Shown here: positions 33,750 to 43,163 of the stretch, piece after piece
Layout of the letters: every line of letters begins with the position of its first letter
Position numbering within the stretch: position 1 is the stretch's first letter
Assembly: GCF_023896955.1 (NCBI RefSeq)
Contig: NZ_JAMHIW010000006.1
Location: 1-64,000 of the forward strand
Reading direction: 5' to 3'
Length of the DNA: 64,000 bases
Origin: Micromonospora sp. RHAY321
GTDB lineage: Bacteria; Actinomycetota; Actinomycetes; Mycobacteriales; Micromonosporaceae
Notes under the pieces: model-generated
What the model was told of the DNA's origin: nothing
The model's database searches: none
Seen by the model: only the letters and a program-made list of their open reading frames with translations
Program-made: the position numbers and the translations under genes

Positions 33750-34538
33750 TCAGCCGGCGGAGTTGATCGGCACGTTCTTCGCGTCGGCGGTGACCGCCAG
33801 CCCTTCGGGCAGCGGCCGGACCTCCCGCACGGCGAGCTGGAACGGCAGGTCGGGCAGGGGCACGTCGACGGAGATGCCCTTGGCGTAGTTGTTGAGCACA
33901 GCGCGGGCCAACGGCAGGTTCGGCAGGCCCGCGGCGTCCAGGTCGTTGAAACGCAGGGCGACCGCACCACTCTTGGCGACCGTCACGTCGGCGGTGCCGC
34001 TGACGGTGAACTTCTGGCCGAGGACGTCGACCGGTGCGGTGACGGCCAGCTTGCCGCCCTGCTCGCCGAGGGTGAGCCCGGGCCGGTCCAGCAACGCGGC
34101 GAGGCTGTCGTAGCTGATCGTGCCGGTGCCGTTGACCGTGTCCGCGACGACGTCGCCCTGCCCGGTGCGCAGCGTGTCCAAGGAGGCCCGCACGTTACGG
34201 GCGTCCACGTCGAGCACGGGCAGCCGCACGGCGTCGCCCTCGACCGAGGCCTGCACGTCCCGCAGCTTGATGGAGATCCGCTCGTAGCGGCCGTCGAGCA
34301 CCTGGGTGAGGAACGGGGTCCCGCCGACCTCCACATCGGGCGCGGCGGACTGCGCCCCCTGCTTGGTGACCTCCTGGCTGACCCGGTCGGCGATGGCCCG
34401 CTCGGCCACCCCGACGGCCACCCTGTCGGCGACCACCAGCAGCACCCCCACCAGCAGGAGCAGAACGACCAGGCCGATCAGCAGCTTGCGACCGCGGCGT
34501 CGGGGCCGGACCTCATCCGCCGGATACTCCTGCGTCAC
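33750..34538 (-). CDS. DUF2993/LmeA-like phospholipid-binding protein
   Basis: 262-residue membrane-anchored protein with a helix at about residues 17-38 ([19 protein letters not shown]) after an RPRRRGRK segment, then a DUF2993 barrel with repeated beta strands. Mycobacterial LmeA (Rv0817c) of this family acts in mannan/LM elongation by binding phospholipid. Position next to the sulfurtransferase and glnR matches that locus. GTG 34538 follows AGGAGG with 4-nt spacing. Function here is inferred by family. Confidence 0.82.
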   Translation of the reverse strand: MTQEYPADEVRPRRRGRKLLIGLVVLLLLVGVLLVVADRVAVGVAERAIADRVSQEVTKQGAQSAAPDVEVGGTPFLTQVLDGRYERISIKLRDVQASVEGDAVRLPVLDVDARNVRASLDTLRTGQGDVVADTVNGTGTISYDSLAALLDRPGLTLGEQGGKLAVTAPVDVLGQKFTVSGTADVTVAKSGAVALRFNDLDAAGLPNLPLARAVLNNYAKGISVDVPLPDLPFQLAVREVRPLPEGLAVTADAKNVPINSAG

Positions 34539-34640
34539 GCCGCCTCCTGTCTCCGCCCGCCGCGTACGACGGGTCGTCCGTGCCGGTGCCGCAGCGCGGC
34601 GCACCCTAGGTACCCGACCGGTCCCGGGCTCAAGCGTGGC

Positions 34641-35696
34641 TCAGAGGAACAGCATGCACATGGCGTACGCGGCCGGGGCCGCCAGGGCGAAACCGCCGAG
34701 CGGACCCTGCATGTGCCGGGCGACCCACATGGTGGGCGGCTCACCGGCCATCAGCCGGCCCGCCTCCGCGTACCCGACGGCGAGGTCGGAGAGCACGGCG
34801 GTGACGGCCGCGACCAGACCGATCACCGCGGCGCGGGTCGGCGTGAAGGGTGCCACGAGGTAGCTGCCGAGGACCGCGCTGACCAGCGTGCCGACCATCG
34901 CGCCGGCGACCACGCCGGCGGCGCCCCGGGGGACCTGCGGGGCCAGACGGGGCCAGGGCAGCACCGCGTCGGTGAGTCGAGCGACGGTCAGCGCGACCCC
35001 GCTCGCGGTCAGGCAGACCGTGATCGCCTGGGTGCCGGCCGGGATCCTGCTGAGCACGATGAGGGTGCCGAAGGCCACCACGCCGACCACGATGAGCAGC
35101 GTGGCGCCGAGCGAGTCGGTGACACGGACCCGGTCGACCCGGCGGACCAGCTGACCGAGCACCGCGGCGAGGAACCCGCCGGCGGCCAGGTAGCCCAGGG
35201 GCGCCAGGCCGGCGATGTCGGTCTGCACCGCCGCGATGTCGGCGAGCGCGGCGACCGCGGCGCTGATCCCGGCGACGAGCAGCAGCGCCGGTGGGCGCAT
35301 GGCCATCGTCCAGGCGAGCACGAACAGCAGTTGGACGCCGAAGATGATGAAGGCGAACGGCAGCCGGTGGCCGGGGCCCGAGGTCTGCGCGCCGAGCACC
35401 AGGCCGACGCCGAGCAGGGCGGCGAAGCCGGCGATGGTCAGCGCCAGCGGGCGGCGCACCTCGACCGGGGGTACGACCTCCTCCTCCGGCTCGTCGATGT
35501 CGTCCTCGGAGCGGCGGGCCGGCTCACCGGCGCGGCGTGCCCGACGGGGCCCGCCCCGTTCGCGGCGGTCGCCGTCGGTGGCCGCCGGGCCGGTGCGCGG
35601 CGCGGGCGGGTGGCCACGGGTCGGTGCGGCCGGGCCCGGACGGGGCCCGTCGGGCCACGATTCGCGGCCGGCGTCGGCCGAGGTGGAGGAAAACAC
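34641..35696 (-). CDS. Conserved multi-spanning membrane protein of unknown function
   Basis: 351-residue protein. About 80 residues rich in Arg, Pro and acidic pairs ([14 protein letters not shown]) precede about nine or ten membrane helices to the C-terminus (ending [11 protein letters not shown]). No catalytic motif is visible and I do not recognise the family. GTG 35696 is the likely start; it is divergent from glnR and 102 bp ahead of the LmeA-like gene, possibly co-transcribed with it. Confidence 0.72.
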   Translation of the reverse strand: MFSSTSADAGRESWPDGPRPGPAAPTRGHPPAPRTGPAATDGDRRERGGPRRARRAGEPARRSEDDIDEPEEEVVPPVEVRRPLALTIAGFAALLGVGLVLGAQTSGPGHRLPFAFIIFGVQLLFVLAWTMAMRPPALLLVAGISAAVAALADIAAVQTDIAGLAPLGYLAAGGFLAAVLGQLVRRVDRVRVTDSLGATLLIVVGVVAFGTLIVLSRIPAGTQAITVCLTASGVALTVARLTDAVLPWPRLAPQVPRGAAGVVAGAMVGTLVSAVLGSYLVAPFTPTRAAVIGLVAAVTAVLSDLAVGYAEAGRLMAGEPPTMWVARHMQGPLGGFALAAPAAYAMCMLFL

Positions 35697-35945
35697 GCCC
35701 CGATCGTGCCAGACCGACCCCCCGACGCGGTGGTCACGGGTTTCAGCAACGTTAAAACCTGGGCCACGATCAGGGGCAAGCTGGACAAACGGGAAATGGC
35801 CCGGAGGCGCGGCGAGGGCGATCGGTTACGCTCAACCCGTTACCCCGCCCGTCAGCGACGCCGGGACCACGCAATTTCTCAGCGCACTCCCCTCACGAGT
35901 GTGTCTGGTCGCGCGCGGCCACGTGCCGCCGGGACGGAGGTGATC

Positions 35946-36659
35946 GTGGAGATCCTGTTGCTGGTGACCGCACGCGCAGGGGAACCGTCCGCTGTGCTGC
36001 CGGCACTCGACCTGCTGCCGCACTCGGTCCGCACCGCGCCGCGCGATGTCCGCACCCTGGTCGCCGGCCCCAGCCCGGACGCGGTGCTGGTGGACGCGCG
36101 GTCGGAGCTGAGCGAGGCCCGGGCGACCTGCCGGATGCTGCACGCCACCGGGCTCGGAGTGCCGCTGGTCGCGGTGGTGACCGAGGCCGGCCTGATCGCC
36201 CTGAACGCCGACTGGGGCGTCGACGACGTCATCCTCGCCTCGGCCGGCCCCGCCGAGGTGGAGGCGCGGCTGCGGCTGGCGGTGGGCCGCCTGAGCAACG
36301 CGACCGCCGGCGCCGGCGGCTCGATCCGGGCCGGCGAGCTGACCATCGACCCGGACACCTACGCGGCCAAGCTGAAGGGACGCCCGCTCGACCTCACCTA
36401 CAAGGAGTTCGAGCTGCTGAAGTTCCTGGCCCAGCACCCCGGCCGGGTCTTCACCCGGGACCAGCTGCTGCGCGAGGTGTGGGGTTACGACTACTTCGGC
36501 GGCACCCGCACCGTGGACGTGCACGTCCGACGCCTGCGCGCCAAGCTCGGCTCCGAGTACGAGTCGATGATCGGCACGGTCCGCCAGGTGGGTTACAAGT
36601 TCGTCGTACCGCCGTCGCGGTCGCTGCCCGAGGCGGAACACGCACCGCTGCCCGTCTGA
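35946..36659 (+). CDS. glnR: GlnR nitrogen regulator (orphan OmpR-family)
   Basis: 237-residue master regulator of nitrogen assimilation in actinobacteria. The start [30 protein letters not shown] and [10 protein letters not shown] are GlnR-specific. The receiver lacks the full acidic pocket, as known for GlnR, which works without a cognate kinase. The C-terminal winged helix ([44 protein letters not shown]) is close to the mycobacterial protein. GTG 35946 follows GGAGG by 5 nt. It would activate glnA, amtB and other N genes elsewhere. No kinase gene lies beside it. Confidence 0.92.
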   Translation: MEILLLVTARAGEPSAVLPALDLLPHSVRTAPRDVRTLVAGPSPDAVLVDARSELSEARATCRMLHATGLGVPLVAVVTEAGLIALNADWGVDDVILASAGPAEVEARLRLAVGRLSNATAGAGGSIRAGELTIDPDTYAAKLKGRPLDLTYKEFELLKFLAQHPGRVFTRDQLLREVWGYDYFGGTRTVDVHVRRLRAKLGSEYESMIGTVRQVGYKFVVPPSRSLPEAEHAPLPV

Positions 36660-36671
36660 TCCGCACCAACC

Positions 36672-36698
36672 GGGGACGATTCCCCATATGCCCTTTTT
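36672..36698 (+). terminator. Short hairpin with T-run after glnR
   Basis: GGGGA-cgat-TCCCC (5-bp stem) followed 8 nt later by TTTTT, 13 nt after the glnR stop. It is small but the only U-run-like terminator seen near this gene. Confidence 0.4.
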
Positions 36699-36812
36699 GC
36701 GCAGCTCGTCGGTTCTATTCTGACTGCCGGGTTTGTCGGAGAAGGGGGCGACGGTGCGCGCAGTGACCACGGGGACCACGGGCCGGCGTGACCGGTCAGC
36801 CGGGCGAAAGCC

Positions 36813-37679
36813 GTGACGCGGGTCAACTCGACCGCCCGAGCGGCGGGGATCGTGGTGTTGGTGGTGACGGCACTGCTCGGCTCGGCGTACCTGCTGGGCC
36901 GCAGTCTCATCCCCGACCAGCCCCAGCGGCAGACGACCGGGGTCAACGCGAACGCCGACGGGCCGTACTACGCCGACCAACCGACCGACGACACGCCGAG
37001 CGGCGCCCCTACCGCCACTGGTGGCGGCCCCACCGAGGGCGGTCAGGACGGATCGCGGCGCGACGCCGAGGGCGACAAGCTGTTCGGCGCGCACTCCACC
37101 ACCGGCACACCGCGAATCGCGCTGACCTTCGACGACGGGCCGGATCCGCGCTACACCCCGCAGGTCCTCGCCACGCTGCGCGAGTTCGACGTCAAGGCCA
37201 CCTTCTGCGTGGTCGGCGAGAACGCCCAGAACCATCCCGACCTGATCCAGGCGATCGTCGGCGACGGACACACCCTGTGCAACCACTCCTGGCACCACGA
37301 CATCACCCTCGGCACCCGTTCCGCGGAGACGATCCGCGCCGACCTGCTGCGCACCAACGAGGCGATCCGCGCAGCGGTGCCGGACGCGCCGATCGTCTGG
37401 TACCGCCAGCCCGGCGGCGCCTGGACCTACCCCGTGGTGTCGGTGGCGCAGCAGCTCGGCATGACCCCCCTGCACTGGTCGGTGGACCCGTCGGACTGGG
37501 AGGCCCCGGGCGCCGGCAAGATAGCCGCGGCGGTGGTCACGCAGGCCGAGCCGGGCTCGGTGGTGCTGCTGCACGACGCCGGTGGGGACCGGCAGGGCAC
37601 GGTGGACGCGCTGCGCCGCATCCTGGTCGACCTGACCGAGCGGTTCGAGCTGGAGGCGTTGCCCACCGACCCGACGTGA
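36813..37679 (+). CDS. Polysaccharide deacetylase (NodB-homology) with N-terminal membrane anchor
   Basis: 288-residue enzyme. One membrane helix near residues 10-28 is followed by a linker, then a NodB domain with motif 1 ALTFDDGPDPRYTPQVL (first Asp, near residue 104) and HSWHHDITLG (metal-binding histidines). It further has VWYRQPGGAWTYP and SVVLLHDAGGDR (motif 5 His). It probably deacetylates peptidoglycan or other GlcNAc polymers in the cell envelope. GTG 36813 is likely, with no clear ribosome site. It sits 51 bp upstream of mshD. Confidence 0.9.
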   Translation: MTRVNSTARAAGIVVLVVTALLGSAYLLGRSLIPDQPQRQTTGVNANADGPYYADQPTDDTPSGAPTATGGGPTEGGQDGSRRDAEGDKLFGAHSTTGTPRIALTFDDGPDPRYTPQVLATLREFDVKATFCVVGENAQNHPDLIQAIVGDGHTLCNHSWHHDITLGTRSAETIRADLLRTNEAIRAAVPDAPIVWYRQPGGAWTYPVVSVAQQLGMTPLHWSVDPSDWEAPGAGKIAAAVVTQAEPGSVVLLHDAGGDRQGTVDALRRILVDLTERFELEALPTDPT

Positions 37680-37730
37680 GCCGGTCGGGGATCCGGGCCG
37701 ACCGCCGCCACCGGCGGCTACGGTGACGGG

Positions 37731-38657
37731 ATGAGCAGCGCGGAGCCGACCAGCGACCAGGTGACCCGGAGAGACCGACTGGCCCCGGCGGAGATCGCCG
37801 ACGTGCTGGCCCTGGCCCGTTCCGCGGGTGACACCGACGGGGCGGACCCGCTCGACGAGCACGTCCTGCTCCGGCTGCGTGACCCGGACGCCCCGGCCGT
37901 GCACCTGATCGCCCGCGCCGACGACGGCACCCTCACCGGGTACGCGCACCTGGACACCACCGACCAGGTCGGCGGGATCGGGGTGGAACTGGCGGTGCAT
38001 CCGGCGTACCGGCGGCGGGGCACCGGTCGCGCACTGGCCAGGGGCGTGCTCGCCTCGGCCACCGGCCCGCTACGGGCGTGGGCGCACGGCGACCACCCGT
38101 CGGCCGCCGCGCTCGCCGTCGACCTCGGGTTCACCCGGGCCCGGGTGCTGTGGCAGCTGCGCCGGCCACTGGCCGCACCGCTGCCCGAGCCCCGGCTGCC
38201 CGACGGGGTGGCGCTGCGCGCGTTCCAGCCGGGCGCGGACGACGCGGCCTGGCTGGCCCTCAACGCCCGGGCCTTCGCCGAGCACCCCGAGCAGGGCCGG
38301 TGGACGTCGGACGACCTGCGGGTCCGGCTTGCCGAGCCGTGGTTCGACCCGGCCGGCTTCCTGCTCGCCGAGGAGACCGCGACCGGCCGGCTGCTCGGCT
38401 TCCACTGGACCAAGGTGCACGAGCGCCCGGGATCGGCACGGATCGGCGAGGTGTACGTCGTCGGCGTGGAGCCGACCGCACACGGCGGCGGGCTCGGCCG
38501 GGCGCTGACCACCGCCGGGCTGGCCTACCTGCGGGACCGGCGAGGGCTGGACCGGGTGATGCTCTACGTGGACGACTCGAACACCGGCGCGGTGGCGCTC
38601 TACGAGCGGCTGGGCTTCGCCCGCTGGTCCGCGCACATCAACTACCACCTCGGCTGA
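37731..38657 (+). CDS. mshD: Mycothiol synthase MshD
   Basis: 308-residue tandem GNAT enzyme that acetylates the cysteine amine of Cys-GlcN-Ins with acetyl-CoA, the last step of mycothiol synthesis. The specific stretches NARAFAEHPEQGRWTSDDL (about residue 178) and LLGFHWTKVHE with GEVYVVGVEPTAHGGGLGRAL are diagnostic. The second domain carries the active site. ATG 37731 is preceded by TACGGT plus 6 nt, indicating leaderless expression. Its position between glnR and pst genes corresponds to Rv0819. Confidence 0.93.
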   Translation: MSSAEPTSDQVTRRDRLAPAEIADVLALARSAGDTDGADPLDEHVLLRLRDPDAPAVHLIARADDGTLTGYAHLDTTDQVGGIGVELAVHPAYRRRGTGRALARGVLASATGPLRAWAHGDHPSAAALAVDLGFTRARVLWQLRRPLAAPLPEPRLPDGVALRAFQPGADDAAWLALNARAFAEHPEQGRWTSDDLRVRLAEPWFDPAGFLLAEETATGRLLGFHWTKVHERPGSARIGEVYVVGVEPTAHGGGLGRALTTAGLAYLRDRRGLDRVMLYVDDSNTGAVALYERLGFARWSAHINYHLG

Positions 38658-38754
38658 GCGACAGCGCGGAGCGGGCGGCCGTCCGTCCGGGGCTGACCGC
38701 CGCGGCCGGGTCACCGGCGGATAACGCCCATGCGTCGGCGGGATAACACCCTAC

Positions 38755-38776
38755 CGGAAATATGCCCATACTTCCG
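38755..38776. promoter_or_regulatory. Inverted repeat CGGAAATATG-CC-CATACTTCCG upstream of the PHO boxes
   Basis: 10-bp arms with one mismatch around CC, 15 bp upstream of the first PHO-box unit. It is a candidate site for another regulator of pst. Two GGATAAC copies at 38719 and 38741, 22 bp apart, lie just before it. The binding protein is unknown. Confidence 0.4.
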
Positions 38777-38790
38777 ACAGGCGTACCCCG

Positions 38791-38867
38791 GTTCACTTAA
38801 CGGACAACTCGCCCTCAGCGAGCGGTCACCTCGGGGGCCGTACGTGTTCACCTCGCGTTCACTTGCG
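38791..38867 (+). promoter_or_regulatory. PHO-box array upstream of pstS
   Basis: GTTCACTTAAC (38791), GGTCACCTCGG (38824), GTTCACCTCGC (38846) and GTTCACTTGCG (38857) all lie in the same 11-bp register across seven successive 11-mers; the others at 38802, 38813 and 38835 are poor matches. The last two are perfect adjacent direct repeats of the PhoP consensus GTTCACC. This is expected for phosphate-starvation activation of the pst operon. No gene is in 38658-38977. Confidence 0.88.
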
Positions 38868-38977
38868 ACCGGCGAACCGGCTACCTGGCACTTCTAACTT
38901 TCGTGTCAGCCGGTCAGTGCCGGTCCTCGGCCCCCGGGATCGGGGCGCCAAGTCAGACGCGAAGGGAAACCCCTCAG

Positions 38978-40084
38978 GTGAAGCTCCAGCGGTACGGCAC
39001 TATTGCCTGCCTCGCTCTCGCCGCGACGCTCGGCCTCAGTGCATGCGGCTCGGACAACAACGAGCCCACTCCCGGCGCCAACGCTTCGGGCTCGGCCGCC
39101 GCGGTCGACTGCGCCACCGGCACGCTGAACGCCCAGGGCTCGTCGGCCCAGAAGAACGCCATGGCCGAATGGATCAAGGCGTACCAGCAGAAGTGCCAGG
39201 GCACCACGATCAACTACGAGGCTTCCGGCTCGGGCGCCGGTATCCAGGCGTTCACCGCCGGGACCGCCGACTTCGCCGGCTCCGACTCCGCCCTCAAGCC
39301 GGAGGAGCAGCCGCTGGCCGACGCCAAGTGCGTCGGTGGCAAGGCCATCCACCTGCCGATGGTGATCGGCCCGGTGGCCGTCGCCTACAACGTCAGCGGC
39401 GTGGACAACCTCCAGCTCAAGCCGGCCACCCTGGCGAAGATCTTCGCCGGCAAGGTCACCAAGTGGGACGACGCCACGATCAAGGCCGACAACCCGGACG
39501 CCAAGCTCCCGGCGACCACGATCCAGACGGTTCACCGTTCGGACGAGTCGGGCACCACCGACAACTTCACCAAGTTCCTCTCCAAGACCGCCGAGGCGGA
39601 CTGGACGCTGGGCAACGCCAAGGCCTGGAAGGCCCCGGGCGGCACCGGCGCCAAGGGCTCGGACGGCGTGGCCAGCCGGGTCAAGGGCGCCGACGGCTCC
39701 ATCGGCTACATGGAGTGGTCGTTCGCCGAGAACGCCGGCCTCAAGATGTCCAAGATCGGCAACGGCAACGGCGAGTTCGCCGCGCTGACCGCCGAGGCGG
39801 CCGGCAAGACCATCGCCGGCGCCAAGGTCGAGGGCCAGGGCGACGACCTCAAGCTGTCGATCGACTACAACACCAAGGAGGCCGGGGCCTACCCGATCGT
39901 CCTGGCGACGTACGAGATCGTCTGCAGCAAGGGCCTCGCGGCCGACAAGCTGAAGCTGGTCAAGGGTCTGCTGGGCTACGCCGCCAGCACCGAGGGCCAG
40001 AACTCGCTGACCGACCTGGGCTACGCCCCGCTGCCGGAGACGGTTCGCACCAAGGTCGAGACCGCGGTCAAGAACCTCTCCTGA
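38978..40084 (+). CDS. pstS: Phosphate-binding lipoprotein PstS
   Basis: 368-residue extracellular phosphate receptor. Lipobox LSAC with Cys23 after a short hydrophobic stretch. Phosphate-site segments are GSSAQKNAMAEWI, GSGAGIQAF and HRSDESGTTDNFTKFL. It delivers phosphate to PstCA. GTG 38978 follows GAAGGGA by 10 nt. Expression should be controlled by the PHO-box array. Length fits actinobacterial PstS. Confidence 0.95.
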   Translation: MKLQRYGTIACLALAATLGLSACGSDNNEPTPGANASGSAAAVDCATGTLNAQGSSAQKNAMAEWIKAYQQKCQGTTINYEASGSGAGIQAFTAGTADFAGSDSALKPEEQPLADAKCVGGKAIHLPMVIGPVAVAYNVSGVDNLQLKPATLAKIFAGKVTKWDDATIKADNPDAKLPATTIQTVHRSDESGTTDNFTKFLSKTAEADWTLGNAKAWKAPGGTGAKGSDGVASRVKGADGSIGYMEWSFAENAGLKMSKIGNGNGEFAALTAEAAGKTIAGAKVEGQGDDLKLSIDYNTKEAGAYPIVLATYEIVCSKGLAADKLKLVKGLLGYAASTEGQNSLTDLGYAPLPETVRTKVETAVKNLS

Positions 40085-40123
40085 CCCGACCCCACCACCT
40101 CAGCAACCGAATCGAGCGAGCAG

Positions 40124-41215
40124 ATGGGTGAAACCCCTCACCGCTCGGCCGACGCCGGCACCGGCGGGACGCGCGTGACCCAGAGTCACGAGTGGCCCGC
40201 CGGTGCCTCGGCGCGTGTGGCCGAGGCACCAGTCAGCACCCGTTCCCCGGGCGGCGCCGGACTGGGCGGCGGCGGCGCGCTGCCGCGCAGCCGCAAGTTC
40301 GGGGCCGAGCGGGCCTTCCGCGGTCTCACACTGGCCGCCGGCACCGCCGTTCTGGTCATCATCGCCGCCATCGCGATCTTCCTGGTCGCCAAGGCGGTAC
40401 CGGCCCTGCGCGCCAACACCGAGAACTTCTGGTCCTACGAGGGCTGGTCCCCCAACGACCCGGAGCCGAAGTTCGGCATCGGCACCCTCGCCTTCGGCAC
40501 CGTGCTCAGTTCGGCGCTCGCCCTGCTGATCGCGGTTCCGGTGGCGCTGGGCATCGCGCTCTACCTCTCGCACTACGCACCGCGCCGGCTGGGCACCGCG
40601 CTCGGCTTCCTGGTCGACCTGCTGGCGGCCGTGCCGAGCGTGGTCTTCGGCCTCTGGGGGCGGGACGTCTTCAGCAGCCCGGTGCGGGACTTCTCGATCT
40701 GGCTCAACCAGCACTTCGGCTGGATCCCGCTCTTCGGCGGCGACGGCCCGTTCGGCGCCTCCATCATGCTGGGCGCCCTGGTGCTCGCGATCATGGTGCT
40801 GCCGATCATCACCTCGCTCTCCCGTGAGGTGTTCCTCCAGACGCCGACCGCGAACGAGGAGGCCGCCCTCGCCCTGGGCGCCACCCGCTGGGAGATGCTC
40901 CGCACCGCGGTGCTCCCCTACGGCCGTCCCGGCATCATCGCCGCGGTGATGCTCGGCCTGGGCCGCGCCCTCGGCGAGACCATCGCCCTGGCGCTGACCC
41001 TCGGCATCACCTTCGGCATCTCGTTCAACCTGATCCAGAACGGCGGCAACACGATCGCCGCCAACATCGCCAACGCGTTCGGCGAGGCGAACGAGACCGG
41101 CCGTGGCGCTCTGATCGCCTCCGGCCTGGTGCTCTTCACCATCACGCTGATCGTCAACATCACCGCCCGGGCGATCATCTACCGTCGCCGGGAGTTCACG
41201 GAGTCGGCCGCATGA
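40124..41215 (+). CDS. pstC: Phosphate ABC transporter permease PstC
   Basis: 363-residue inner-membrane permease. About 60 residues of soluble N-terminus precede six helices; the EAA loop ANEEAALALGATRWEML is near residue 242. It forms the translocation channel with PstA. ATG 40124 is 39 bp after pstS; the stop overlaps pstA (ATGA). The N-terminal extension has no known role. Confidence 0.93.
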   Translation: MGETPHRSADAGTGGTRVTQSHEWPAGASARVAEAPVSTRSPGGAGLGGGGALPRSRKFGAERAFRGLTLAAGTAVLVIIAAIAIFLVAKAVPALRANTENFWSYEGWSPNDPEPKFGIGTLAFGTVLSSALALLIAVPVALGIALYLSHYAPRRLGTALGFLVDLLAAVPSVVFGLWGRDVFSSPVRDFSIWLNQHFGWIPLFGGDGPFGASIMLGALVLAIMVLPIITSLSREVFLQTPTANEEAALALGATRWEMLRTAVLPYGRPGIIAAVMLGLGRALGETIALALTLGITFGISFNLIQNGGNTIAANIANAFGEANETGRGALIASGLVLFTITLIVNITARAIIYRRREFTESAA

Positions 41216-42300
41216 CCACCACCGTCACCTCCCACCGCACCCGTCCGCCGGCCCAGCCCGCCACGCTGCGGGCGCGGCGGCTGCCCTGGTACGCCGCACC
41301 GGCCATCGCCGTGGCGGCCCTGGCGCTCTCCGCCGTGATCGTCTACGGCACCGACATCGGCGGCCCGGTCCTCGTCGTCGTCCTGGCCGCGGTGCTCTAC
41401 CTGGTCGGGCTCTTCGCCGCCGCCAACGCGGTCGAGGGGCGCCGGTCGGCTCGCAACCGCACCTGGAGCGCGCTCATCCATTCCGCCTTCGTGCTGGCGG
41501 TGCTGCCGCTCGTGTCGGTGGTCTGGACGCTGGTCAGCAAGGGCGCCGAGCGGCTGGACGTCAACTTCTTCCAGACCTCGATGAACAACATCGGGGCCCG
41601 CGACGCGAACGGCGGCGCGTACCACGCGATCCTCGGCACGCTGGAGCAGGTCGGCATCGCCACCCTGATCACCGTGCCGCTCGGCATCCTCTGCGCGATC
41701 TACATCGTCGAGTACGGGCGGGGCAAGTTCGCGTTCGCGATCCGGTTCTTCGTGGACGTGATGACCGGCATCCCGTCGATCGTCTCCGGCCTCTTCGTGC
41801 TGGCGTTCTGGGTGCTGATCGTGTCGCCGTGGTTCAACGACGGCCGGCCGAGCTTCTCCGGCTTCGCCGCCGCGCTGGCACTGAGCGTGCTGATGCTGCC
41901 GACCATCGTCCGGTCCACCGAGGAGATGCTCCGCCTCGTCCCGCCGCCACTGCGCGAGGGTGCCTACGCGCTCGGCGTACCCAAGTGGAAGACCATCCTG
42001 CGGGTGGTGCTGCCGACCGCGCTGCCCGGCATCGTCACCGGCGTGATGCTCGCCATCGCCCGGGCGGCCGGCGAGACCGCGCCGGTGCTGCTGGTCGCTG
42101 GCGGCGGTGCGGCGATCAACACCAACCCCTTCGAGAACAACCAGTCGTCGCTGTCCCTCTTCGTCTACCAGCAGGCCGGTGACGCGTCGAGGTACGCGCC
42201 GGCACGGGCGTGGACGGCGGCACTCACCCTGGTCGCCCTCGTGCTCATCCTGACGATCGCGGCGAAGCTGCTGGCCCGCCGTAACCGGCTCAGCCGATGA
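41212..42300 (+). CDS. pstA: Phosphate ABC transporter permease PstA
   Basis: 362-residue second permease subunit. Hydrophobic segments start near residue 28 and the EAA-like loop [20 protein letters not shown] is near residue 246. It pairs with PstC in the membrane. ATG overlaps the pstC stop, and the stop lies 17 nt before pstB, so the four genes form one operon. Confidence 0.93.
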   Translation: MTTTVTSHRTRPPAQPATLRARRLPWYAAPAIAVAALALSAVIVYGTDIGGPVLVVVLAAVLYLVGLFAAANAVEGRRSARNRTWSALIHSAFVLAVLPLVSVVWTLVSKGAERLDVNFFQTSMNNIGARDANGGAYHAILGTLEQVGIATLITVPLGILCAIYIVEYGRGKFAFAIRFFVDVMTGIPSIVSGLFVLAFWVLIVSPWFNDGRPSFSGFAAALALSVLMLPTIVRSTEEMLRLVPPPLREGAYALGVPKWKTILRVVLPTALPGIVTGVMLAIARAAGETAPVLLVAGGGAAINTNPFENNQSSLSLFVYQQAGDASRYAPARAWTAALTLVALVLILTIAAKLLARRNRLSR

Positions 42301-42317
42301 ACCCCGGAGGTACCACC

Positions 42318-43094
42318 ATGGCCAAGCGCGTCGAAGCCTCGAACGTCACCGCCTACTACGGCAGCTTCAAGGCGATCGAGAACATCAACCTGACCGTCGA
42401 GCCGAAGACGGTCACCGCCCTGATCGGCCCGTCCGGTTGCGGCAAGTCCACCTTCCTGCGGTCGATCAACCGGATGCACGAGGTGCTGCCGGGTGCCCGG
42501 GTCGAGGGCAACCTGACCATCGACGACCAGGACATCTACGACCGGGACGTGGACGTCACCGCGGTCCGGCGGATGATCGGCATGGTCTTCCAGCGGCCGA
42601 ACCCGTTCCCCACCATGAGCATCTTCGAGAACGTGGTGGCCGGGCTGAAGCTCAACGGGGTCCGCAAGAAGTCGATCCTGGAGGATGCGGCCGAGAAGGC
42701 GCTGCGCTCGGCGAACCTGTGGGACGAGGTCAAGGACCGGCTGGGCAAGCCCGGCGCGGGCCTCTCCGGCGGTCAGCAGCAGCGGCTCTGCATCGCCCGG
42801 ACCATCGCGGTCGAGCCGCAGGTCGTGCTGATGGACGAGCCCTGCTCGGCCCTGGACCCGATCTCCACGCTGGCGATCGAGGACCTGATGTTCCAGCTGA
42901 AGGACAAGTTCACGATCATCATCGTGACGCACAACATGCAGCAGGCCGCGCGCGTGTCCGACCGGACCGCCTTCTTCTCCATCGAGAAGACCGGCGACCC
43001 GGGTCGGCTGATCGAGTACGACAACACCCAGAAGATCTTCAGCAACCCGAGCGTGAAGAAGACCGAGGACTACATCACCGGCCGCTTCGGCTGA
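42318..43094 (+). CDS. pstB: Phosphate import ATP-binding protein PstB
   Basis: 258-residue ATPase. Walker [11 protein letters not shown] (residues 37-46), Q-loop [14 protein letters not shown], signature [13 protein letters not shown], Walker [14 protein letters not shown] and switch [13 protein letters not shown] are all intact. It energises PstCA. ATG 42318 follows GGAGG by 7 nt; the in-frame ATG 42297 overlaps pstA and has no ribosome site. phoU is not next to it. Confidence 0.95.
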   Translation: MAKRVEASNVTAYYGSFKAIENINLTVEPKTVTALIGPSGCGKSTFLRSINRMHEVLPGARVEGNLTIDDQDIYDRDVDVTAVRRMIGMVFQRPNPFPTMSIFENVVAGLKLNGVRKKSILEDAAEKALRSANLWDEVKDRLGKPGAGLSGGQQQRLCIARTIAVEPQVVLMDEPCSALDPISTLAIEDLMFQLKDKFTIIIVTHNMQQAARVSDRTAFFSIEKTGDPGRLIEYDNTQKIFSNPSVKKTEDYITGRFG

Positions 43095-43112
43095 GCCGGT
43101 GGCTCCGGTCCG

Positions 43113-43147
43113 CGAGGGGCGTCGGTCGACCTGACCGGCGCCCCTCG
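43113..43147 (+). terminator. Terminator hairpin after pstB
   Basis: CGAGGGGCGTCGGTC and GACCGGCGCCCCTCG form a 15-bp stem with one wobble and a GACCT loop, 18 nt after the pstB stop, between convergent genes. Confidence 0.8.
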
Positions 43148-43163
43148 GCGTACCCCGGCTCGC

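Noticed and set aside
35740..35755. GTTTC-n6-GTTAA, a possible GlnR box in front of glnR
   Set aside because: Only partly matches the GlnR consensus and lies about 190 bp from the start; not enough to call.
34713..35945. Plus-strand open frame running into glnR from upstream
   Set aside because: Antisense to the membrane protein gene; GlnR homology starts at 35946 with a ribosome site just before it.
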